Assembly (NCBI GenBank): GCA_014802045.1
Contig: JAAVDA010000032.1
Coordinates: 1 to 63,887 of the forward strand
Length of the DNA: 63,887 nt
Source of the DNA: Bacteroides sp.
Lineage (GTDB): Bacteria > Bacteroidota > Bacteroidia > Bacteroidales > Muribaculaceae
Reading direction: 5' to 3'
This document shows, piece after piece, positions 17,277 to 26,199 of the stretch (within the stretch, counting starts at the first letter, position 1; the number at the start of each line of letters is the position of its first letter). Both the position numbers and the translations under genes were made by a program. A model generated the notes under the pieces. That model was not told the origin of the DNA. It did not search any database and saw only the letters and a program-made list of their open reading frames with translations.

Positions 17277-18875
17277 ATGAGTAACATTGATTTATCTCAG
17301 TACGGTATCACCGGAGCAAAGGTGATCCACAACCCGAGCTGGGACCAGCTCTTTATCGACGAGACCAATCCCGCCCTCACCGGCTATGAGAAGGGTCAGG
17401 AGACCGAGCTCGGTGCAGTGAACGTGATGACCGGTATCTATACCGGCCGTTCGCCCAAGGACAAATTCTTTGTGATGGACGACACCTCGAAGGATTCAAT
17501 CTGGTGGACCTCCGAAGAGTATAAGAACGACAACAAGCCCATCACTCCCGCTACATGGGATGCGCTGAAGGCTATCGCCGACAAGGAGCTCAGCGACAAG
17601 ACCCTCTATGTGGTAGACGCTTTCTGCGGCACTAACCCTGACACCCGTCTGGCTGTTCGCTTCGTGATGGAGGTTGCATGGCAGGCTCACTTCGTGACCA
17701 ACATGTTTATCCGCCCCACCGAAGAGGAACTGAAGGATTTTACTCCTGACTTCGTGGTGCTCAACGCATCTAAGGCTAAGGTTGAGAACTGGAAGGAACT
17801 CGGCATCAACTCCGAGACTTGCGTGGCTTTCAATCTGACCCAGCGCATGCAGCTCATCATCAACACATGGTATGGCGGCGAGATGAAGAAGGGTATGTTC
17901 TCAATCATGAACTACTACAATCCTCTGCGCGGCATAGCTTCCATGCACTGCTCGGCCAACACCGACAAGCAGGGTGAGAACACCGCTATCTTCTTCGGCC
18001 TCTCAGGCACAGGCAAGACCACTCTTTCGACCGACCCGAAGCGTCTGCTTATCGGCGACGACGAACACGGCTGGGACGACAACGGCGTGTTTAACTACGA
18101 GGGTGGTTGCTATGCAAAGGTTATCAACCTCGACAAGGATAGCGAGCCCGACATCTATAACGCTATCACCCGCGACGCTCTTCTTGAGAACGTGACTGTG
18201 GATGAGAACGGTAAGATCGACTTCACCGACAAGAGCGTGACCGAGAACACCCGCGTGAGCTACCCGATCGACCACATCAAGAGCATCGTTAAGCCCAGCC
18301 GCGGTCCTGCCGCCAAGAATGTGATCTTCCTTTCGGCCGACGCATTCGGTGTGCTTCCTCCCGTGTCTATCCTCACTCCGGATCAGACCAAGTATTATTT
18401 CCTCTCAGGCTTTACCTCGAAGCTGGCCGGCACAGAGCGCGGTATCACCGAGCCCACCCCCACCTTCTCTGCATGCTTCGGCGCAGCCTTCCTGTCGCTG
18501 CACCCCACAAAGTATGCCGAAGAGCTGGTTAAGCGCATGGAGAAGAGCGGTGCAAAGGCTTATCTCGTGAACACCGGTTGGAACGGCACAGGCAAGCGTA
18601 TCTCTATCAAGGATACCCGCGGTATCATCGACGCTATCCTCGACGGCGCTATCCTCTCTGCTCCCACCAAGCAGATTCCTATCTTCGACTTCACTGTTCC
18701 TACCGAACTTCCCGGTGTTGACCCGAAGATTCTCGACCCGCGCGACACCTATGCAAATCCCGAAGAGTGGACTGCAAAGGCAACCAAGCTCGCCGAGATG
18801 TTTATCAACAACTTCAAGAAGTTTGAGAACAACGAAGCAGGTAAGGCTCTCGTAGCAGCCGGTCCTCACCTCTAA
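17277..18875 (+). CDS. pckA: Phosphoenolpyruvate carboxykinase (ATP)
   Basis: The 532-residue enzyme interconverts oxaloacetate and PEP with ATP/ADP. In gut Bacteroidetes it usually runs toward oxaloacetate on the way to succinate and propionate. Visible motifs are [11 protein letters not shown] (kinase-1a P-loop), the metal-site region [10 protein letters not shown], and [17 protein letters not shown] near the C terminus. ATG 17277 begins [15 protein letters not shown], the usual start; the frame is open further upstream but runs through the promoter. It is monocistronic, with its own promoter and a strong terminator. Confidence 0.97.
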   Translation: MSNIDLSQYGITGAKVIHNPSWDQLFIDETNPALTGYEKGQETELGAVNVMTGIYTGRSPKDKFFVMDDTSKDSIWWTSEEYKNDNKPITPATWDALKAIADKELSDKTLYVVDAFCGTNPDTRLAVRFVMEVAWQAHFVTNMFIRPTEEELKDFTPDFVVLNASKAKVENWKELGINSETCVAFNLTQRMQLIINTWYGGEMKKGMFSIMNYYNPLRGIASMHCSANTDKQGENTAIFFGLSGTGKTTLSTDPKRLLIGDDEHGWDDNGVFNYEGGCYAKVINLDKDSEPDIYNAITRDALLENVTVDENGKIDFTDKSVTENTRVSYPIDHIKSIVKPSRGPAAKNVIFLSADAFGVLPPVSILTPDQTKYYFLSGFTSKLAGTERGITEPTPTFSACFGAAFLSLHPTKYAEELVKRMEKSGAKAYLVNTGWNGTGKRISIKDTRGIIDAILDGAILSAPTKQIPIFDFTVPTELPGVDPKILDPRDTYANPEEWTAKATKLAEMFINNFKKFENNEAGKALVAAGPHL

Positions 18876-18919
18876 TCAGGTAAAGACATCCGGTTGAGAC
18901 AGACCGGAGAAATATAATG

Positions 18920-18953
18920 AAGGCGCTGACCCTTAGGGTCGGCGCCTTTTTTC
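18920..18953 (+). terminator. Terminator of pckA
   Basis: GC-rich stem GGCGCTGACCC/GGGTCGGCGCC with a 3-4 base loop, followed by TTTTTT, about 45 bases after the stop codon. Confidence 0.9.
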
Positions 18954-18970
18954 GATAGGCGGGGGGGCGG

Positions 18971-19891
18971 TCAGCGGCGGAAGTTGCGGGGATGATGGAG
19001 CAGAATCTCGTCGCGCAGGCGGGTGCGGTCGAGATGAATATAGATTTCTGTGGTTGCGATGCTCTCGTGGCCGAGCATCTGCTGGATTGCGCGGAGATTG
19101 GCTCCCCCTTCGAGGAGGTGGGTGGCGAATGAGTGGCGGAGAGTGTGGGGGGAGATTTCCTTGCGTATGCCGGCGGAAGCTGCAAGGCGCTTTATGATGG
19201 TGAAAATCATCTGACGAGTGAGGCGTGAGCCCCGACGGTTGAGAAAGAGATAGGGATTCTCGCCGGGTTTGATGTCGAGCGAGTTGCGCCATGGGAGGTA
19301 TTCCCTGATTAGCGAAGCGGCCACGGGCGATAGGGGTACGATGCGCTCTTTGCTGCCTTTACCTCTGACCATCACGAACTCATCGTCGAAATATATTTTG
19401 CCGATTTCGAGCTCTACCAGCTCGCTCACGCGGAGACCGCATCCGTAGAGGGTTTCGATTATGGCACGGTTGCGGGGGGCTTCGGCGGTGTCGGGGTCAA
19501 TGGCTGCCACGAGCTCGTCTATCTCGTCGACTGTGAGCACTTCGGGCAGGTGGCGCCCGGTGCGGGGAGTGTCGAGGAGCTGGGCGGGATTTTCATCGAG
19601 GTAATGCTCTGCCACGAGGAAACGGAAGAAGGAGCGGATGCCTGAGATGATTCGGGCTATGGAGCGGGGGGCAATGCCGATATCGCCGAGAGAGGCTATG
19701 AAGGTGTCGAGAGTAGCGGCAGTGGTGGAGCGCACGGAGATTCTCTCTGTGGCAAGGAAGTTGAGGAGCTTGCGCACGTCGTCGAGATAACCTGAGCGGG
19801 TGTTGTCGGAGAGGCCGCGCTCAAGCAGGATATGGGCTTCGTAAGAGTCGAGCAGCCGGTCAATGTCGTGGATAGGGCGAAGTTCGCTCAT
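18971..19891 (-). CDS. xerD: Tyrosine recombinase, XerD type
   Basis: The 306-residue recombinase has an N-terminal SAM-like core-binding domain (about 8-95) and a C-terminal catalytic domain. Catalytic residues are R154 (GCGLRVSEL), K178 in GKGSKER, H249 and R252 (SPHTLRHSFATH), H275 (MLGHES) and Y284 (TTEIYIHLD). Length and motifs fit the chromosome-dimer-resolving XerC/XerD pair rather than a phage or transposon integrase. It lies 5 bp behind the decayed methyltransferase gene, likely in one operon with the YfhO gene. Confidence 0.92.
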   Translation of the reverse strand: MSELRPIHDIDRLLDSYEAHILLERGLSDNTRSGYLDDVRKLLNFLATERISVRSTTAATLDTFIASLGDIGIAPRSIARIISGIRSFFRFLVAEHYLDENPAQLLDTPRTGRHLPEVLTVDEIDELVAAIDPDTAEAPRNRAIIETLYGCGLRVSELVELEIGKIYFDDEFVMVRGKGSKERIVPLSPVAASLIREYLPWRNSLDIKPGENPYLFLNRRGSRLTRQMIFTIIKRLAASAGIRKEISPHTLRHSFATHLLEGGANLRAIQQMLGHESIATTEIYIHLDRTRLRDEILLHHPRNFRR

Positions 19892-19896
19892 GGGGG

Positions 19897-20427
19897 TCAG
19901 ATATCAATGGGGAATTTCTGCCGTGGTAGATGCGAGAGGGCAATGATGACCGCCATGTGGCTTCCGGCAAAGAGCATTCCGTTGCTGAGAGGGGTGAAGA
20001 GGGCCTCGGCGGTGTGTCTGAGCTGTTGGCCACTGCCTATCACTACGGCTGAATGGTCGGGCAATAGAGCAGGAGGAAATGCTGAGGAGGGGATGGTATT
20101 GGATACATTATATATATGTAGGGGGCCGGAAGTGGAATGGCTGAAGCCCTGCATGGCGAGGGTGGCGGCTTTCTGGCATGCCGGGGAGATGGTGGCGTGA
20201 AATTCTAATGCAGAGGGGCGCAAGGCAAGGACTATGCGGTAGAGGCGTTGCGCGCGTAGTCGGTCGGTCTTTCCGGTGGCGAGAGGGTCTGTTTCGGAGT
20301 AGGCGTAATAGGAGTGAGGTTGGCGGAGGACGTTGGTGGCAAAGGAGAAGGCAAACGGAGAGTGGATGCCGTGGCCGTGGCTACGCCATTTCCGGAGGAG
20401 GGGTAAGAGAAGCACCGGACATCGCAT
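19897..20427 (-). pseudogene. Degenerate class I methyltransferase-like protein
   Basis: The 176-residue product starts like a Bacteroidetes family of SAM-dependent methyltransferases (LLRKWRSHGHGIHSPFAFSF and YYAYSETD). Where that family carries the SAM-binding ExGxxxG loop after RLYRIVLALRPSALEF, this protein reads HATISPACQ with no glycines. It also ends early, at KFPIDI. It may be a decayed or repurposed copy; the frame is intact, so it could still be translated. It sits between the YfhO gene (24 bp) and xerD (5 bp). Confidence 0.5.
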
Positions 20428-20451
20428 GGTGATGAGGCCTGTTGCGTGGTG

Positions 20452-23040
20452 TCAGGAGCGGGAGGATGAGTGGGAGTTTGAGGGGTGGATGCCCTCGGTA
20501 ATGATGTGGATAGCAGCCACCGTTATGGTGATGAGCAGAGCGAGGTAGATGATGATTATAGAGATATAGGCGGTGGTTGTGGTGGCCTTAAGCGAATCGG
20601 GGTCAAACACCATTTCGATAGTGTGGCTTCCGGGGGCGAGGCGCAGGGCGCGGAGCAGATAGTTCACACGGCCGATTGATGCGGGTGTGCCGTCGACGGT
20701 AGCTTTCCATCCCCAGGGGAAAAACACTTCGGAGAATACGGCCACTCCGCCCCGGGCGGTATTGGCATGGTAGGTGAGGCGGTTGGGAGCATAGGAGGTG
20801 AGGAAAAGGGTGTCGCCGGGTGTTTTACGGGATGAGGAGCCGAGCACAGGCTCAAAAGAGCGATCGGCCACGGCAGTTGTAGCGGGATTGATGGTGGAGA
20901 GGGCATTCATCTCGGCATCGGCGCCATCCACATAGTCCACACGGTCTACAAGCCAACCATTGCCGAGAGCTTCTTCGTTGAAGAGCACTTCGCCCTGATG
21001 GTCTATGATATAACGGGCGTTGAGCATGTCGAGCACATTCCAGTCGGCGTCGGTCTGAGAGCCGTCGAGGAAGTTGGTGAGGTGGCGGTCTATGAGGTCT
21101 TGATAGCGGGTGAGCTTGGCGGCATGGTAGCCTCCGATGGTCTTGTGGCGATATGACGGGTCGGCCTGCCAGAAGCGGGGAATATCCATCACGCGATAGC
21201 TTGCGGCGGTGTCGGCGAGAATCTTTCGGTCGGCATCTGAGAGTGGGAAGGGGTCGCCTGTGGCCAGCTGACGGGGCACGAAGCTCTCGGTGTCGAGATA
21301 GCGCTTGTTGACGGTAAAGAGGTCTGCCGCTACGATGAAACCTACAATGGTTACAGTGACGGCCAGACCGATTTTGCGGCGGAGGAAGAGCAGAATCACC
21401 AGAAATCCGGCTGCAGTGAAGAGGAAGCTGCGAAGAGCATCGGCCGAAACCATAGAATGGCGCAGGGTTTCTACGGCATCATATATGCGCGGGTTGGAGA
21501 GGGAGAACATCTGCTGCACATCGGCTCCGTAGCCCTGGGCGGCGAGGCTGCGGGTGATGATGGTGTCAATCTGGCGGTCGTTGCCACCGATGGCGCTACC
21601 GTAGAAACCGGGGAATATAATGCCGATCAGGCAGAGGCCGAGCACAATGCCGAAACTCCAGAAGAGGGGTTTGCGATAGCGGGTCATGGCCTGAGGTTCG
21701 GTGACAATCTTCTGGAGCGCCATGGCGGCAAGAAGAGGCATGGTGAATTCGGCTATGACGAGAATGCTCTCGACGGTGCGGAATTTACTATACATCGGCA
21801 TCCAGTCTATCATCAGGTGGGTGAGCCACATGCAGTTGCGGCCAAGGGCAAGGAGGATGGAGAGGATTGTGAGAACCACGAGTGCCCATTTGAGCGGGCC
21901 GCGCACAATGGCACATCCGAGCAGGAACAGGGCTACTATCAGGGCACCTACATAGACGGGGCCGTTGGTGCCCTCCGGTTCGCCGAAATATTGGCTCATG
22001 TTTTCGAGATACTGAGCCTCCTGGGGCGAGATGCGCCCTTCTGCTATCATGGCGGTGGCTTCGGGAAGCGAAGCGAGGTCGAGCACCTTGTTGGTGCCTT
22101 TCTCGGGCTTCATTGACGCACCACCCTTCACGTTGGGAATCAGCAGGGTGAATGTCTCGGAGGTGCCGTAGCTATATTGGGTGATGTAGTCGCGGTCGAG
22201 TCCGGAAGAGGCTTCTGCCGAGGGTGTGGTGCCCCTTGACAGCTCCGAATGGCCTCCGCGCATGGTTGATTTGGAGTATTCATAGGTGTTGTAGAGCGAG
22301 GGGAGATTGGCTCCGACGGCAAGCGCACCGGCCACAGCAAGCGATGCCGTGGCGATAAGCCAGCGGGGAGTGTGGCCTGAGCGGATGGATTTGACGAGAT
22401 ATGCTATTGAGATTCCGGCAATGACAAACATGAAATAATAGGTCATCTGCACATGGTTGGAGGCTATCTGCATCATAGCGAAGAATGCCGCCAGGGCTGC
22501 GCCGGCCAGATATCGCCCGCGATAGGCGAGCATCACTCCGGCAATTGTGGGGGGCACATAGGCAAGGGTGACGAATTTCCAGATATGGCCGGCACCTATT
22601 ATAATAATGAAATAGGATGAGAAGGCGTAGGCCACAGCTCCGATAAGAGCCACATACCATCGCATGCGCATGACCATCAGAAGAATGAAAAATCCGAGTG
22701 CCATCATGGCCACGAGATTGGCCGGGGCTGGCAGTCCGAGCCCCATAAGGGTGTTGACCCAGCTGAAAAGCGAATCAGACGGATAGGAGGGCGCAATCTG
22801 AAATGTGGGCATGCCGGAGAAGAGAGAGTTGGTCCAGCGTGTGGTCTCTCCCGTGGCTTCGCGGAACGCTTCGGCCTCATGGCCAATGGCGAGTCCCTGC
22901 TGGGTGTCGTGCTGGCGGAGGAGATTGCCCTGCATTGCGTCGGGGTAGAAATAGGCGAGAGATATTAGGGCTATAAGCGCTATCGATATCAGGGTGCCGA
23001 CAAAGCTTCGGCTGCGAAGAAATTGCTTGAGATTTTCCAT
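20452..23040 (-). CDS. YfhO family membrane protein
   Basis: The 862-residue protein has an N-terminal membrane segment (about 13-32) and many more up to about residue 590, then a long soluble C-terminal part and a final membrane helix (about 820-845). The order, with FSGMPTFQIAP, GHIWKFVTLAYVPP and the C-terminal FFPWGWKATVDG, fits the YfhO family (GT-C-like fold; B. subtilis YfhO is linked to lipoteichoic acid glycosylation). Its role in Bacteroidetes is not settled; glycan transfer at the inner membrane is a reasonable guess. It is first of a three-gene cluster. Confidence 0.88.
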   Translation of the reverse strand: MENLKQFLRSRSFVGTLISIALIALISLAYFYPDAMQGNLLRQHDTQQGLAIGHEAEAFREATGETTRWTNSLFSGMPTFQIAPSYPSDSLFSWVNTLMGLGLPAPANLVAMMALGFFILLMVMRMRWYVALIGAVAYAFSSYFIIIIGAGHIWKFVTLAYVPPTIAGVMLAYRGRYLAGAALAAFFAMMQIASNHVQMTYYFMFVIAGISIAYLVKSIRSGHTPRWLIATASLAVAGALAVGANLPSLYNTYEYSKSTMRGGHSELSRGTTPSAEASSGLDRDYITQYSYGTSETFTLLIPNVKGGASMKPEKGTNKVLDLASLPEATAMIAEGRISPQEAQYLENMSQYFGEPEGTNGPVYVGALIVALFLLGCAIVRGPLKWALVVLTILSILLALGRNCMWLTHLMIDWMPMYSKFRTVESILVIAEFTMPLLAAMALQKIVTEPQAMTRYRKPLFWSFGIVLGLCLIGIIFPGFYGSAIGGNDRQIDTIITRSLAAQGYGADVQQMFSLSNPRIYDAVETLRHSMVSADALRSFLFTAAGFLVILLFLRRKIGLAVTVTIVGFIVAADLFTVNKRYLDTESFVPRQLATGDPFPLSDADRKILADTAASYRVMDIPRFWQADPSYRHKTIGGYHAAKLTRYQDLIDRHLTNFLDGSQTDADWNVLDMLNARYIIDHQGEVLFNEEALGNGWLVDRVDYVDGADAEMNALSTINPATTAVADRSFEPVLGSSSRKTPGDTLFLTSYAPNRLTYHANTARGGVAVFSEVFFPWGWKATVDGTPASIGRVNYLLRALRLAPGSHTIEMVFDPDSLKATTTTAYISIIIIYLALLITITVAAIHIITEGIHPSNSHSSSRS

Positions 23041-23166
23041 GTGATTGCGGAATTTTGCGTAAAGTTACAAAATTCCATGAAAATAATCATGAATAAACGA
23101 TGTCTCTCACAGACTCTGTGGGGCGTAGCCGTAAAAAAATACGGGCAGTAGATGACTTTTTTCGGT

Positions 23167-23204
23167 AGAGTGCCATGGTTTGGCACTCTTCGGGGGTAAT
23201 TTTG
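23167..23204 (+). promoter_or_regulatory. Promoter of the AAA+ ATPase gene with overlapping palindrome
   Basis: A TAATTTTG -7 box (23197-23204) is preceded directly by a perfect 9-bp inverted repeat AGAGTGCCA/TGGCACTCT (23167-23175 and 23181-23189) with a 5-base loop. The palindrome occupies the spacer and -33 region, so a bound protein would block RNA polymerase. It could also be a hairpin terminator, but no T run follows. Confidence 0.5.
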
Positions 23205-23233
23205 TGACGTTGTTAATGAAAAACTCTTAATCT

Positions 23234-24967
23234 ATGGCACGAAGAAAATCCACTAATGAATTCAGTATCGATGAACTTGTAGAGGAGATGCTGGAGGAGC
23301 GCTCCTCGCCCGTCCCTGCGAAAAAGGGGGCGGCAAAGAATCAGACCCTGCTCTCGGCTATAGAAGCGGTGGTCGAGGCCACGCACGATTCGGCTTTTGG
23401 CGAGAAGGCTCTCAAGGCGGTGGACAGTGAACTTGCCTATATCGCCGACAAACTGGAGCTAACCAAGATGCAGGCGGTGATGATGTCGGTGTTTATGGAT
23501 CAGTGTAATGACCACCGTATAAATCTGTCGGACCTTAGCCGGCATTTCGGTTGCCGCAACATAAGGATGCTCCGCATGTCGGCCGAAATCCGGGCATTGG
23601 CCGAGAAAAAATATATAAAGGTTGCCCGCAATGACGGAGAGGAGACCTATCGTGTGCCCCGCGAAGTGATTTCTGCCATAAAAGACGATAAGAAGCCGGA
23701 ACCCCGCAGCCTCTCGGGTCTTAGTCTGGAAGGGATGTTCGGGGTGTTTGGCGATATGTTTAGCGAGGCTGAGCGTCATGAGATTACGACCGAGGCTCTG
23801 CACCACAGCATAAAAGAGGTGCTCGATGCCAATCCTTCATCCACTCTGAGTCAGGGGCTGATGAAAGCGGGGCTTTCGAGTGTGGACCTGGTGGTGTTTG
23901 TGCATATGGCCTATCTGTTTGTGGAAAATAATGATAACGCCATAAATATGAGCGATCTTGAGGATATCCTTGATTCGCGTAATCTGAAGTCGAGAGTGAA
24001 GCGCGGACTGGAGTCTGGCGAAATCCAACTTCTGCAGCAGAAACTGATAGAATATAACGAACACAATGGTTTCGGCGACCGCTACAGCTACAGGCTCTCT
24101 GAAAACACTAAGCGCGAGATGCTTGGAGAACTTTATGTGCCAGCGCTCCCCGAAGACCTTACCCGCGGTCTGACCCTCTATGATAAGCTCACGGAGAAGA
24201 AAATGTATTATAATCCGTCGGAACAGAGCAAAGTGCAGCAGCTTAGCAGTCTGTTGGAGCCTGACAACTTCAGGTCGGTGACCGAAAGGCTGGCCGCGAA
24301 GGGTATGCGCAAGGGATTCGCCTGCCTGTTCTACGGTTCGCCCGGCACCGGCAAGACTGAAACCGTATATCAGATAGCGAAGGCCACCGGACGCAATATA
24401 ATGCAGTTGAATATCGCCAGCCTTAAGAGCTGTTGGGTGGGTGAGAGCGAGAAAAATGTGCGGGCCATTTTCGACCGTTACCGCAAGCTCGTTGAAAACA
24501 GCGAAGTCGCTCCAATATTGCTCTTCAATGAGGCCGACGCCATTATAGGCAAGCGTAGTGAGCAGACAGATCGAGCTGTCGACAAGATGGAGAATACCAT
24601 CCAGAATATCCTGCTCGAAGAAATCGAGAAACTTGATGGCATACTGATTGCAACTACCAATCTCGCCACAAACATGGACAAGGCTTTTGAGCGCCGGTTT
24701 ATCTACAAAATCGAATTCGGCCGACCGAACACAGAGGCCAAAGCGGCCATATGGCGCACGATGCTTCCGGGTGTAGACGACAAGACTATTGCCAGCCTGG
24801 CAAAGAACTATGATTTATCGGGTGGTCAGATAGAAAACATTGCGCGCAAACACACGGTAGAGGGTATACTCAACGGATTCGACACTGTAGACGACGAAAA
24901 GCTTCATCTCTTCTGCCGCGAAGAGGCCAAAGGATATTTCACCGAACGCAGCAAGGTTGGCTTCTGA
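23234..24967 (+). CDS. AAA+ ATPase with duplicated N-terminal winged-helix-like modules
   Basis: The 577-residue protein ends in an AAA+ module: Walker A GSPGTGKT (368-375), Walker B ILLFNEADA (428-436, Asn432 in place of the usual Asp before Glu433), sensor 1 in IATTN (472-476) and an arginine finger region ERRF (486-489). The pore-like region SCWVGESEKNV resembles the FtsH/CDC48-type group. The N-terminal 300 residues hold two related segments (about 79-148 and 217-296), each with IN(L/M)SDL, an RN then R/K-rich helix, and YR. They look like a duplicated helix-turn-helix module. The specific role is unknown; a remodelling ATPase acting on protein or DNA complexes is possible. It is monocistronic. 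Confidence 0.8.
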   Translation: MARRKSTNEFSIDELVEEMLEERSSPVPAKKGAAKNQTLLSAIEAVVEATHDSAFGEKALKAVDSELAYIADKLELTKMQAVMMSVFMDQCNDHRINLSDLSRHFGCRNIRMLRMSAEIRALAEKKYIKVARNDGEETYRVPREVISAIKDDKKPEPRSLSGLSLEGMFGVFGDMFSEAERHEITTEALHHSIKEVLDANPSSTLSQGLMKAGLSSVDLVVFVHMAYLFVENNDNAINMSDLEDILDSRNLKSRVKRGLESGEIQLLQQKLIEYNEHNGFGDRYSYRLSENTKREMLGELYVPALPEDLTRGLTLYDKLTEKKMYYNPSEQSKVQQLSSLLEPDNFRSVTERLAAKGMRKGFACLFYGSPGTGKTETVYQIAKATGRNIMQLNIASLKSCWVGESEKNVRAIFDRYRKLVENSEVAPILLFNEADAIIGKRSEQTDRAVDKMENTIQNILLEEIEKLDGILIATTNLATNMDKAFERRFIYKIEFGRPNTEAKAAIWRTMLPGVDDKTIASLAKNYDLSGGQIENIARKHTVEGILNGFDTVDDEKLHLFCREEAKGYFTERSKVGF

Positions 24968-25058
24968 TTGGCATGGCATCCGGGGTAGGGTTTGCTGCAC
25001 GTCTTTCCATGTTTTCGTGCTCACGAGATATTTTTGTGGATAGATTTACGAGCAAATT

Positions 25059-25090
25059 CTTGCCAAAATGAAATAATAGTGCTACCTTTG
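25059..25090 (+). promoter_or_regulatory. Promoter of tRNA-Ser
   Basis: CTTG (25059-25062), a 20-bp spacer and TACCTTTG (25083-25090) lie about 40 bases before the tRNA. Confidence 0.6.
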
Positions 25091-25130
25091 CCCCACGAAA
25101 AGCCCGACCCAAATGGGGAAGGATGCACCT

Positions 25131-25218
25131 GGAGTGGTGCTCGAGTGGTTGAAGAGGCACGCCTGGAAAGCGTGTATACGCCAAAAGCGTATCGGGGGTT
25201 CGAATCCCCCTCACTCCG
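25131..25218 (+). tRNA. tRNA-Ser (anticodon GGA)
   Basis: An 88-base cloverleaf can be drawn: acceptor GGAGTGG with TCACTCC, anticodon stem CACGC/GCGTG around loop CTGGAAA, a long class II variable arm (GTATACGCCAAAAGCGTATC), and T arm GGGGG-TTCGAAT-CCCCC. The long variable arm and discriminator G support serine; GGA reads UCC and UCU. CCA is not encoded. Confidence 0.97.
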
Positions 25219-25246
25219 CAAAACAAATGAAGGAGGATGAGAACCC

Positions 25247-25297
25247 CGAGGGTTCGTTATCGCGAAGCGCAGAAAGAATCCCCCCTCACTCTGCTAA
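25247..25297 (+). pseudogene. Degenerate copy of the tRNA-Ser 3' end
   Basis: GAGGGTTCG (25248-25256), then about 19 unrelated bases, then GAATCCCCCCTCACTCTGCTAA (25276-25297; compare GAATCCCCC-TCACTCCGCAAA at 25202-25222). This looks like the T arm and acceptor 3' strand of the neighbouring tRNA, interrupted and mutated. It may be a scar of site-specific integration at the tRNA or a local duplication. Confidence 0.55.
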
Positions 25298-25308
25298 GAA
25301 TCAAGGTA

Positions 25309-25347
25309 AAGCCACTGTGACTTAAGATGTTGCAGTGGCTTGTCTTT
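25309..25347 (+). terminator. Terminator downstream of tRNA-Ser
   Basis: Perfect 9-bp stem AAGCCACTG/CAGTGGCTT followed by GTCTTTTTA, about 90 bases beyond the tRNA. Confidence 0.7.
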
Positions 25348-25669
25348 TTATGTCATCATGAATACATACAAATTGGAGGTCAATTGCAACCGGTAAGTGT
25401 AGTGCCGGGAACAGCTGCGTCCATATACTCCGACCCTCTCCGGAGTCGTGGAAGAGATGTGATGCTGTCTACCCCGCACGCAAGCGTACGGGGTAACGAG
25501 ATATCAAGCCATCCCGGCCTGCCACATAGTTTTTATGATCTCAACACTCCCTTTTAGCAACCGATTCTCTATATTGGTCGGGTGACGGGTCATGAAAATG
25601 AGTGGAAATGAACTTTGTGAGAGAGAAGGGTGTTGAAAAAGAAAAACTCTTATTTAATCAACTATTGTT
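25348..25669. other. Gene-free spacer with a REP-like palindrome
   Basis: No credible gene is seen. At 25470-25495 lies a 26-base near-palindrome, TACCCCG/CGGGGTA outer arms and ACGC/GCGT inner arms. It is preceded by CTCCGAC and followed by ACGAG, like the CCCCACAT palindromes at 190-218 and 361-389. A weak -7-like GAACTTTG is found at 25609-25616, before the DUF4332 gene. Confidence 0.6.
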
Positions 25670-26077
25670 ATGGCTTATAAAATCATCGAAATCGAGGGCA
25701 TCGGAGGCGTTTATGCCGAGAAGCTCGAAGCTGCCGGAATCAAGTCTACGGACGATTTACTCGAAAAGGCTGCAACTCCCAAGCAGCGCAAGGCTCTGGC
25801 CGAGGAAACCGGCATATCTGAAAAACTTATTCTGAAATGGGCCAATCATGCAGATCTGTTCCGCATCAAGGGTGTGGCCGGTCAGTTTGCCGAACTTCTT
25901 GAGGCCGCGGGTGTAGACACCGTTAAGGAGTTTCGTCATCGTGTGGCAGCCAATCTCCAGCCTAAGATGGAGGAGGTCAATGAGGCGAAGAATCTCTGCA
26001 ATCGGGTGCCGTCGGTCAAGGAGCTTGAGAAGATGATTGCTCAGGCGAAGGAGCTTGAGCCAAAGTTGAGCTACTGA
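25670..26077 (+). CDS. DUF4332 helix-hairpin-helix protein
   Basis: The 135-residue cytosolic protein has two helix-hairpin-helix-like segments, IEGIGGVYAEKLEAAGI (about 8-24) and IKGVAGQFAELLEAAGV (about 65-81). These fit the DUF4332 family, which resembles the DNA-binding HhH domains of DNA ligases and polymerases. The function is unknown; non-specific DNA binding is a fair guess. It stands alone between the tRNA-Ser region and rsmA and has its own terminator. Confidence 0.8.
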   Translation: MAYKIIEIEGIGGVYAEKLEAAGIKSTDDLLEKAATPKQRKALAEETGISEKLILKWANHADLFRIKGVAGQFAELLEAAGVDTVKEFRHRVAANLQPKMEEVNEAKNLCNRVPSVKELEKMIAQAKELEPKLSY

Positions 26078-26127
26078 TTATAAGCCCCCGTTCGCTCCAA
26101 TTTTGGAGTGTGGGGTGTGAGAAAGTG

Positions 26128-26165
26128 AGGGAGCTATGTTGATGCATGGCTCCCTTGAATTTTTG
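26128..26165 (+). terminator. Terminator of the DUF4332 gene
   Basis: AGGGAGCTATG/CATGGCTCCCT stem (one G-T pair) followed by TGAATTTTTG. A second small CTCCAA/TTGGAG hairpin lies just upstream. Confidence 0.7.
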
Positions 26166-26199
26166 TAGGGGGAGTGAGCCAATAGTCGGCGGAAAGTGT

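Noticed and set aside
18971-19891. Prophage or transposon integrase
   Set aside because: Length, motif spacing and neighbours fit chromosomal XerD; no phage genes are nearby.
25247-25297. Second functional tRNA gene
   Set aside because: Only a broken T arm and acceptor strand are present; no D or anticodon arm.
25327-25557. 76-residue gene downstream of the tRNA-Ser terminator
   Set aside because: The frame starts inside the terminator hairpin and runs through the REP-like palindrome; no family resemblance.
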